NCBI GenBank assembly: GCA_963922205.1
Contig: CAWUHX010000166.1
Location: 682,001 to 746,000 of the forward strand
Length of the DNA stretch: 64,000 bases
DNA from: Romanomermis culicivorax
Taxonomy: Eukaryota; Nematoda; Enoplea; Mermithida; Mermithidae
Direction: 5' to 3'
In this document: one piece after another, positions 55,562 through 64,000 of the stretch
Position numbering within the stretch: position 1 is the first letter of the stretch
Layout: every line of letters starts with the position of its first letter
Notes under the pieces: generated by a model
What the model was told of the DNA's origin: nothing
What the model saw: the letters and a program-made list of their open reading frames with translations, nothing else
Databases searched by the model: none
Program-made: the position numbers and the translations under genes

Positions 55562-58500
55562 TTACTGCTGCTGCCGGGGGTGTCTATAGATTCCTTGAGG
55601 CCTTCCTCGATAGTATCCCCTCTGGCCTGGTTGGCCTCGGGTATGACCTCCATCTTGGCCTTGGTTCTGGCCTTGTTGGCCTCCACCACATCTACCAAGT
55701 GGATGGAAATTTGGATTGTGAAATTCGGCATCTGGGTCTTGGCCTTGGTGTTGCCAGTTTCCCTGGCCTCCGTAGGGTTGCTGAGGGCGCCCTCGGAAGC
55801 CTCCTCTGACTTGACCTCCACCATACCCCCATCTACCCTGGTTTGGGGCAGGGTTCGAGAATGCATTGTCTCTCCCCTGTTGTCTATGCATTGAGTCACT
55901 GCTAGTGGAACTGCTATACTGTTGCTTTTGAGTCCAAAAGGTTGAATTTAAAGATTTTGAGGATGTTGATTGAGAATATGAAAGTGGACTTTTGTACGAA
56001 GAACTAGCGGCACCACTATATGACCTCTGGCTGGTCAAGTTTGATAGTTGCTGCGTCGCCAGCTGCTGCTTCTTAGGTGGTGGAAGTCTGGGGACTTTGA
56101 ACTTACCTGGGCTCTTGGCATTTGTTCGCTGATATTTATCAGCTTGCGCTTTGTCATCGCCTGGTGCCTTCCTTTTTACACCCAACTGGTTTAACCTTTG
56201 TGAGGCCATAAAGATATACTGATTGAAGGCTGCAATGTAGAATTCATCTACCCGGTTTCCCTGAGCTTCGAGGACTAGTTGTCTGTTCCCAAACGAACAC
56301 CTCTGGGCATACCACCCACCAATTGCTGTTGGCGTGATCAGAGGGAAATCCAACTGTAGGAAAATCATTAAGGTCACGTACCTAATGGCCGCAAAGACAT
56401 CTGAAGCATCGTAATCCTGGAGCCATCTGGGAATAAGAGCTAAAATTATCCATTCCCAAATTTCCTCAGGGACACGTTCTCCCTCAAACATAAACCCACC
56501 TTGCATTTGAAATTGCTGGCGGTAATTGTCACGGATTTCAGCTATGGCATCATTGACCATTCTATAAATTATTGGCCGTTCTTGGTGATCAAAAGTGAAA
56601 TAATTGGCAACCTCTGGATTTTCAAATGAGATCGGTCCAATCATGTGCCTTTGTTCTCTTTGCCACTCCCAATAATCAATCAGAATTTCTGCTAATTGAC
56701 CAGGAGTGACAAATTGCCCTGGTTTCCTTGTGGGTCTACTACTAACCACATTCAATTTGACCTTCTTGATCAACTTTTCCTCTGATTCAAAATCAGGCTT
56801 TACCAACACACTTCCCGCCAGTTTCTTACTTTTGGCAGTATAGCTTGTGGGAATGGACCTAGTTTTGCAAGAAGATGTACTAACCTCTCCGCCAGTTTTC
56901 GATACCATTTGCATCTGAGTGTACGAGGCAGTGGACATTGTCGTTCTATCCGATTTCATTTGACCCTGGGAGCTCTCCATTTTCATTTGACTCTTTGAAG
57001 TCTCCGTCTTCGTTTGACTCTTTGAAGTCTCCATTTTCGACTTTGGCATTGTCCATATTTCTGGGGTGGTCGTCTCCTCGGCCGTGTTGTAGGCATCGTT
57101 TTCCCAGCTGGTTACGGGCATTCCTTGCTGTTCCTGTTCCTGGGCTGCAAGTCTATGTGCTCTGGCTTTACTTAATTGCTGTCGGGGTCTTACCTTTTCT
57201 CTGCCTAAGTGGTGGATAGATTTCTCCGACATACCTTCAGCCAACATCTGCTGAACCTTCTCAGGAGAATACATTCCCCGGATTCCTTCCTGAGAAATTT
57301 TCCCCCATTTCATCTGCTCTGTCGCTGCTATGACTGAATCTGAGCTATCATCGGCATATGCCTGCTCCTTCAACCTCTTTTGCATTGCCCTCTGGCACAG
57401 GAATTCCTGCTGGGCCAGTCTTTTCTGTTCTTGAATTTTGGCCTGAAGGGCCTCTGGCCTGGCTTGCAAGTCAAAATCTTGAGCATCCTTAGCTTGGACA
57501 GGTATCTCCTGGGATGCTTGCATCTTATCCAGTCTGACATCAATTCCGGACATTTTAGTCCCGGCTTCGTCTATTTGAGTTTGGATTTTTTCCTCCTCAA
57601 TCTCTTGTTGCTGAGTTTTAGCCTCCATGGAGTCTTTTTCCTCCACTGTTCTCTCTCAGATTCCAGAATTTCACCCTCTTCTTCCTCCTCCGAGCTGGAC
57701 TCGGAGTCTGTATTCGGTATCTTGGGCAACAGTTGTTTTATTTTAGCTGGTAAAACAGCTGGTGCCAGAGGCATGGTTTGCATGATGGTTACTACTTCCA
57801 GTTCAACTTCTGCTGGTTGTTGCACTTGAGGTACTGGAGTCGGCTGTGCCACCGCTGATGGCATTGGTGGCCGCACCACGACTACTACTGCAGCTGCCTG
57901 CGCAGCTCCAGTGTCCAAAGCTGGTTGTTGTGTTTTGACCACCGGTGCCGGTGCTTGCGGCTGTGTCTTAACTTGTCCTGACCCTCCAGCTTGCACTGTT
58001 TGGGATACTGAAGGACGATTTAAAGGTACTTTGGAGACCAACTAACTGGCTGGGGTATATGTTAGCAATTACCCAGGCATATCTGAAACCAATGTTCTCT
58101 CCAATAAACTATTGCTGACAAATTCCGGTCTGATCTCGAGCAAATTTTGCGGTGCGTATGCCATTGGATAATCGGTCGGATGTGCATCTTCCCTCATGGG
58201 ATACCGCAGTCCCGGTGTCAAAGTCTCCAAGCCTATATAGTAAAAGGCTACATAATAGTAATAATTTACCTTATAAGCTTCGTCCTTTAATAACGATTTA
58301 TAGTTGCCAATTTGTAAAGTCTCTTCCGCTTCTCTAAATCGTAGCGGGACAAACCCAAACCGATTCTGCCACGTGTATACGTCTTTCTTGGTTAGAGTTC
58401 GGGGTTCTGACAGCGCCAACGTAGCTGCTAATTCTAAATAGTGAGCCAGGCGGTCAGTCACCTGACTTCCAGGACATGCGCTTAATCGCTTCCTGGCCCT

Positions 58501-60680
58501 CCTTACTATAACTGTTTAGAAACTTAAAATTTAGCAATGCGGATGTTTCGAAGGCGCACTCTGCTCTAGAATAAGGCCATGCCAAATGATAGGCCAATGG
58601 CATGGATCTGCAGACCTGCTCTAACTTCATGAAGTTTCCCTGGTCTAACATACTCGATATTTTGGCCAAGTTTGGCATATAAAAGTTTGTCTTATAGACT
58701 CCTTTATGACCTTCTATATACCCACTGGGCAGTGATTGTACCGGGACCACGACTGGGACCCTGACCCTGAGAAACCCTGGGTAAAACCCCGACCCAGAAC
58801 CCTGAACAGGGGCTAAATTTTAGGAGTCGGGGTTGGGCGTTTTTTTGGGGGTAGAACAGATTATTGCCTGATAATGATCGCGCAACAGATTATTGCCTGA
58901 TAATGCCGAAAAGCTCATTTGATTGTTTTATAACCAACGTGCTGTGGGGTACAGTTTGGAAAAAACGATTGAAGAATACGAGAAGGCTCAATCGATTGCC
59001 CCACAGCAAAACACTGATGACAACAATTAGTATTGATTGAGTCGAGGAATACTTTTGAATTGAATGAAAATGAATAAATTTTTGATGAAACTCCCAAGTT
59101 ATTTTTGAAACAATTGAATCATTATTCATGATTATTTTCATCTCTAAATACCTAATTTCAGGTTTTTTCAACTGGGACTCCGACCCCGAAAACCGGCGTT
59201 TGTCAACCCCGACCTCGACCCCGACTGGGGGCAAAATTCTGCCCCTGTACGATCACTACCACTGGGTAATGGTTGTTACGCAGAAACGCTTCTTCTGAGA
59301 TCTCATCAGGCTTCCCGGCTTGTTGCCAGTATAGCTTAGCATTTTTGTACAACGTCAACAATATTTTACCATCTAAATCCCGATAAGACTTACCACTTTT
59401 GAGATTTTCCAGTATATCTCAGCCGATATTACTCCAGTCTGGCATTCCAACATCCTGGATGTCATCGGGATCACTGTCCTCACTGTACCCATCATCTTTG
59501 AGTGGCTTGCTATCCCTTGGGAGTAGCGGGTAAAAACCACTCAGTAATGGGACCTGTCATCCATGGGCCTGATTGCATTCCATAGGTGTGGTATAATAAC
59601 CCGTGTTATTTCCCTGCATTTGTACTGCACAACGGTTGTACATCTCACATTTCATCATATGGTACACATACACCATATTAGGCTGTACCTGATCAGTTTC
59701 CATTGCTGGGGAACCTAGTCCCATTTCTCGATTCATGTGCCCTGGAATTGCTGAATACTGGTGGTAAAAATGAAGGGCGATTATGTTGATCTGTTTGGGC
59801 TCCATCCTGTCATGATAAAAAACCTGCATCTGCATCAGCAAGTAATCGGCCATGCCATAATGGATAGGGGCAAACATGATCAATAAGGAATAATATGCAT
59901 CTAGAGCTGCATATCTGAGCTCTTCCAGCAAAATACCTCTTTTGGCAAACGGATCACGGTTCGCCTTCAGTGAGAAGTCATACTGGTAGGGACCAATGTC
60001 TATTAAGTAAAATTTCGTGAATAATCCCTTTAACGGGAAGGTTTCAGGACAGAAACCCATTTGAAAACATTTTTTGTCCAGGTTCGGTTCAACCATGGTC
60101 AAGGGGAAACAATCTATATCAAAGTAATGGCCTTTGGTCTTCCTAAGATGTTCCCCTAAGGGGACAGTTTTGTCCCTATCCTTATTGTCTCACCCTAATC
60201 CGCATACGTTATATATGCTGACAAGATCTTCCAATACCGAATATCCCGCAAGTAACTTGTCTGAGTTGAGAAAATCATGAATACTTACTCATTCCTTCTC
60301 CATAAGGCGGGTGGTATCGATAACGTACGTTTGACCATTGGTTAGTGCGAAGCTTTGGTATCGGGCAAATTGTTTTCCCATGGGATTATCGACCTCTCTC
60401 GTTTTAAACAAGGCGGGGACTTTTTCCTGATGGACTTTTTCTACATCAAATCCACAAACTGGGTATCCTCTGAAGATTGACACTTCTCAGACATAGTGGA
60501 GTATCTGGCTAGCTTTACCCATGTCTACCAGGATTGGTTCCTTGGGATTAGCTGGCCAGTATCCAAAAGTGGCTTTGAACCACTGCTCCAGTTCATGGAT
60601 CCTGACGACCCTCTTGATGTTGTAATCTAAATATTTAAAGATACTATAAGTTTGGTTATTTATTCCCATTTTTTCAGCAT
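55562..60680 (-). pseudogene. ORF3 body of element B: DEDDy 3'-5' exonuclease-like protein with RGG tail
   Basis: Minus strand, with almost the whole exonuclease region in one frame. Motif I is CGFDVEKV (Asp 60447-60445, Glu 60441-60439), motif II is VLEDLVSIY (Asp 60228-60226) and motif III is RYAALDAYYSLL (Tyr 59913-59911, Asp 59901-59899). Spacing is 73 then 109 residues. QFARYQSFALTNGQTYVID after motif I and LLAGYSVLEDL fit the exonuclease fold of RNase D/WRN. Then follow a Pro/Gln-rich middle, an acidic [12 protein letters not shown] stretch, a charged region, the conserved helical region (about 56720-56240) and a Gly/Arg/Gln-rich tail to TAA at 55562. Stops (all TGA in the exonuclease half), a frameshift near 57640 and a hAT insertion inactivate it. 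Confidence 0.8.
58730..59258. mobile_element. hAT MITE inserted in ORF3 of element B
   Basis: Ends CAGTGATTGTACCGGG and (right) CTGTACGATCACTA are imperfect inverted repeats, flanked by identical CCACTGGG at 58722-58729 and 59259-59266. 529 bp, non-coding, rich in CCCCGACCC. It interrupts the ORF3 reading frame; removing it mentally leaves the host frame with the 8-bp duplication. Confidence 0.85.
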
Positions 60681-61310
60681 CTATTTAAGGTCTATAGTAC
60701 ACCAACACCACTACACCAAGTGGGTTAAGTTTCGCAGAAAAATAAATTAGTGCAGGCTTGTGTTAGGTGAGCCACTGATATACAAACATTGAGCTGGTAG
60801 GCAACTAACGCCTTACCAAATCTTACCCTTGCTACCTCTATATGTTGGGGAGGGTAGACCTGATCCAATTGTCCACCACTTGATTGGACACCAATCTCTG
60901 ACCAGCTGCTTGAGCGACCAACTACCCTCCATTTGTGGCCCTCAGTATTTACAATTTTTATAGCACTCGAGATTGATAATTTTTTATAATATTGATATCG
61001 AAAAAGTGATATAATTTGATTTGAAAATAATATATTTTTTGTTGAAATTTGATGATAAAAATTGAACGGGCTGAACCCAAGGTTCTAGGTTCCCCTTGAA
61101 AGGTCTAACTCTCGCCGATATCAGGTTTATTTCCATGTTTGAAAATTCCTTGATTGGCTATGAGTTTCTGATTCTCCGTACTCCCGTTTTTTGTTCCCTC
61201 TAAGTCCTAATCTCATCTGCCCTTTGGGGCGCCGAGTTGGTCTTCCAGTGACTTCTGGGCATTTCCTGCGGTTTCCAAAAATGTTTGATAAAATTAAGTT
61301 CGAAACTTAC
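60681..61310 (-). other. Predicted ORF3 intron of element B
   Basis: 630 bp from GTAAGT (61310) to AAATAG (60681), non-coding, with a position and length close to the 646-bp equivalent in element A. Splicing is predicted from sequence only. Confidence 0.5.
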
Positions 61311-61392
61311 TGTCAATAAAGAAAAACCGGTTGTCCTGCCAGTGTTGGGGCCTTCCGTACTCTACATGGCGCCTCTGTGTGCAACCACTCAT
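61311..61392 (-). CDS. ORF3 exon 1 of element B
   Basis: Minus strand: ATG at 61392-61390, reading MSGCTQRRHVEYGRPQ and ending QDNRFFFID, followed by the donor GTAAGT (GT at 61310-61309), phase 1. It matches exon 1 of element A in sequence, donor position and phase. Upstream (61393-61500) the frame is also open back to a TTTTTCAG. The predicted intron runs to 60681 (630 bp), with an AAATAG acceptor that restores the ORF3 frame exactly. Confidence 0.65.
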
Positions 61393-62108
61393 GCATCGGA
61401 GCTTTTCCGCAGTTCTGTGGGCCTTTTCCCATTTTTGTTTTCCAAAATTTCTTTCATTTGAATAATAAAATTTAAAATTTTCTAAATTTTCTGAACGCTG
61501 AAAAAGTATAATCTAGCAATTCTGGTAATTTCCATTTTATGTTCGAATTGGGGAACGTTTTACTTCTTCCTTCCGATGGGAGTATAGAATTCAGATAAGC
61601 GGGGCAGCTATAATATGTTTTTGAAAAAAAAAAAAACTTGAAAATTATTATTTTTTGAAAATAATCCAAAATATTTTGGGTTGTCACTTTGTCTAAAATT
61701 CCCAAGAATTTTTCCCAAAGTCTGATAAATATGAAAAAAATTACAAAATTGTTATGAATAATATAGAAACGTGATAAATATTACAATATATTATCAAATA
61801 AATTTTAAAATGTACTTACAGGTGCAAGAAAACATAAAAATAAAAAAAAATCTGTGCGAGATTCCGCATAGATTCACTTTGAGTGAATTTCAAAATGAAA
61901 ACACTTAGTTTGGTGCTCCAGTCATAACTGTTTGCACCATATTGGAAAATGATGTATTTTTTTCATGTGGCGCGTCCTCATTGGCTGGGGCTATTTCCGG
62001 CAAGACCCTAGTGGTCTCCTAACAAAAATGTTTCAACCAGCTGATTGAAACAATTTGGCAATTTAGTAGGTTGTCCCAATGTACAATGGTGACAACATTC
62101 TCCACTGC
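61393..62108 (-). other. Spacer between integrase and ORF3 of element B
   Basis: AT-rich spacer of about 0.7 kb like that of element A, with an acceptor-like TTTTTCAG on the minus strand near 61500. No other gene seen. Confidence 0.4.
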
Positions 62109-63133
62109 TCACAAAATGTCCGTAATTATAAATGAACCGGACCATGGAAGTCCTAATTTTTTCTCCTTGTCTACTTTGAGCAGAAACCAGTCCTTTTCTT
62201 TGAACCTATGTTCCTTGGACTTTTTATTGAAGTATTTCTTCAATTTTTCGGCAGCACTCTGGATATTTTTGGCAATATCCTCATACAAGTTGACTAAATG
62301 ATTCATCAACACAAATTTGTAAGCCTCTGCATTAATGTCCGGCATTACAATATCATATGCTTTCGACAAGTTTAACCTGAAGGTTGCCTCGTGACCTCTA
62401 AGCAATGAAAAAGGGGATTGCCCTGTTGCTGCGTGTGGCGTAGTTTTATAGGCAAAGACCACAGCTCTAAAATATCTTGGCCAGTTTTCTTTTTCTTCAA
62501 TCACCACTTTTCTGAGCTGTTTTATGAGTGTCTGATTGAATCTCTCCACCATACCATTTCCTTGAGGGTGGTAGGCTGTTGTATAAATTTTCTGACACTC
62601 TAATAACTTGCAGATTTCTTTAAAAGATCTGAGGTAAAACAATCTCCTCTATCACCGAGTAATCTCTGTGGAGTCCCATGTCTAAATACAATAGCTTGTA
62701 GAAAAGTATCTACAACAGTGCTAGCTGACTGATTAGGGATCAGCTCAGCTTCAACTTATTTTGTAAAATAGTCCTGAAAGACTATGACATATGGTCTCTT
62801 CTCACTGAGTGGAGAAATACCCACAATATCCACTGATACGATGTTGAAAGGTCCTTCTGGGATTATTGGTATCAGGGTTGGAACTTCAGCATTTCCACGG
62901 TTAGCCATTTGACAAACTGGACAAAACTTGATCCAGTGATTGTCAGCTCCCTGTCCGGCTTCCCAGTATAACACTTCATTCAGGATGTAAAATCCACTGT
63001 GATACTTGGTTGTCCCATTTGGACCCAATCTATCAAAATAAGCTTTCAATACGTCATCTTTTCTCTCCAAGAGGGCCATGAGATCGTCTCTAATTAACCA
63101 TTTTGGCAACTCATTTTCTTTGGGATCTGCCAA
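62109..63133 (-). pseudogene. pol: pol of element B: integrase, with deletion in the zinc module
   Basis: Reads ...HWIKFCPVCQ, then VSVDIVGISPLSEKRPYVIV, a stop near 62756, LLGDRGD, a frame break near 62640, and HPQGNGMVERFNQT. The D-D-E core is recognisable. Compared with element A, about 40-50 residues are missing immediately before the CPVC pair, removing both zinc-binding His residues in frame. The C-terminal KVDKEKKLGLPWSGSF segment matches A. Confidence 0.85.
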
Positions 63134-63418
63134 ACTGAATTCTTGTTCCTTTTCCAGATATAACCAAGTAACTCTTCTTTCCTTACCTTTTTTCGTGGTT
63201 ACCTTCTTTTTCCTTTACCTGCCCTTGATTGCCATCAGGCTGAGCTTGAGCCTGATTATTCTTTTCGACTTCTCTCACCATGCTCCTTGTAGTGACAGCA
63301 TTTACCAAGTTTGCTGGTGAAATAGATTCTGGCTCACCCTGAGAATCTTCAGGATATATTTGGGTGAACCTTGGAGTTGTGTCAACTCTTTGACTTTCCC
63401 AGATTTTATCCTTGCTTT

Positions 63419-64000
63419 TCAGCTCTGGATATAATGGAGTACTGCTTCAGGATTCTGAATTGTCATAATTCTGAATCTCTTCACCAAATTGAGATGTGTT
63501 TCCTCAATTTTTTGTGCTTCCAGATCTTTCAGATCTGACTCTTTTCTATCTTCTGAGAACATGTGTTTCCAATTTGGCAGTATTTTTTCCATCTGATCAT
63601 CTGGTTCATTCATTCTAGAAAAGAAGTCTGCCATGGCATTCTGTTTTCCAGGCACATACTCCAATTTATGGTTGAACTGAGAGATGAATGAGTACCATCT
63701 CTTCAACATACCATTGGTCATAGCTTTCACCTTCATGGAGAGCAAAGGCTTGTGATCTGTTTTTATTATCTCCCTATGACCTACCAGATAGTGCTTGTAT
63801 AACTTTAAACCATAGACTATGGCCAGACATTCTCTCTCCGTGGCTGACCACTTTTTCTTGTCCGCTTTCAAGATTCTGCTATTATAAGCTAATACTCAGC
63901 AGTCGGACTTGGTCTCCTGGTAGCAAACTGCTCCCAGTGCTGTTCTGCTGGTGTCCCTCTGAAGGACAAAGTCTACAGACCCGTCCAAAACCAAGTACCT
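63419..64000 (-). pseudogene. pol: pol of element B: RNase H (partial, runs off the window)
   Basis: Minus strand. Contains LQRDTSRTALGAVCYQETKS, then (after TGA at 63896-63898) SRILKADKKKWSATERECLA and KTDHKPLLSMK. These are the catalytic segments of Ty3/Gypsy RNase H and match element A. The frame continues past 64000 toward the RT. A frame break occurs near 63419 before the integrase part. Confidence 0.85.

Larger units (their letters stand above)
55562..64000 (-). mobile_element. Element B: related LTR retrotransposon, opposite strand, truncated by the window
   Basis: Minus-strand layout from the right edge: RNase H (63419-64000), integrase (62109-63133), spacer with ORF3 exon 1 (61311-61392), and ORF3 body (60680-55562). 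Gene order, spacing and protein motifs match element A, but sequence divergence is substantial, so it is a related family rather than a recent copy. Gag, protease and RT would lie beyond 64000. It is broken by stops, frameshifts and a hAT insertion. Confidence 0.9.

Noticed and set aside
55468-55894. Overlapping frames on both strands near the ORF3 end of element B
   Set aside because: Shadows of the Gly/Arg-rich tail of ORF3 in other frames.
58890-59234. 114-codon minus-strand frame in ORF3 of element B
   Set aside because: It lies inside the inserted hAT MITE and has no domain.

Overview
This window is a repeat-rich, AT-rich stretch of animal nuclear DNA, most likely nematode. Genes are split by introns with GTAAG/GTGAG donors and TTTTCAG-type acceptors. 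Two short arrays resemble a degraded nematode telomere repeat (TTAGGC/GCCTAA). There is no prokaryotic-style gene packing. The nematode call is an inference, and I cannot name a species.

Host genes (1-33.7 kb, both + strand). An NF-Y subunit A gene (CCAAT-box transcription factor) has a Gln-rich exon ending at 756, a 10.3 kb intron, and the diagnostic DNA-binding exons at 11097-11336 and from 11674. About 0.6 kb downstream begins a METTL25/RRNAD1-family methyltransferase-like gene (12541-33741). I could follow its exons by reading frame and splice phase from 26341 to the stop codon. One short exon after the SAM-binding motif was not found. Its introns, and that of NF-YA, are packed with DNA transposons: hAT elements with 8-bp target duplications, a Harbinger-like MITE, a Merlin-like remnant, tRNA-derived SINE-like repeats, and two foldback elements with 9-10 bp duplications that look Mutator-like.

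Retrotransposon block (36.1-64 kb). Element A (36085-50192, + strand) is a complete but decayed 14.1 kb Ty3/Gypsy-type LTR element: LTRs, 4-bp target duplication, gag with RS-rich and RGG segments, and pol (protease, RT, RNase H, integrase). Downstream lies an extra gene of about 1,500 codons, here called ORF3. Element B (from about 55.5 kb to beyond the window end, - strand) is a related element in the opposite orientation with the same layout. Between and beside them are a LINE 3' fragment and other dispersed repeats.

The most notable signal is ORF3. In both elements it contains the ordered motifs of a DEDDy 3'-5' exonuclease (WRN/RNase D class), a shared C-terminal helical region and an RGG-rich tail. 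Both copies also share a small upstream exon with a 5' splice donor at the same place and phase, about 0.63 kb before the body. This suggests a spliced, env-position accessory gene encoding an exonuclease instead of an envelope protein. Both copies are broken by stop codons, and nearly all of these are explicable by C-to-T or G-to-A changes.
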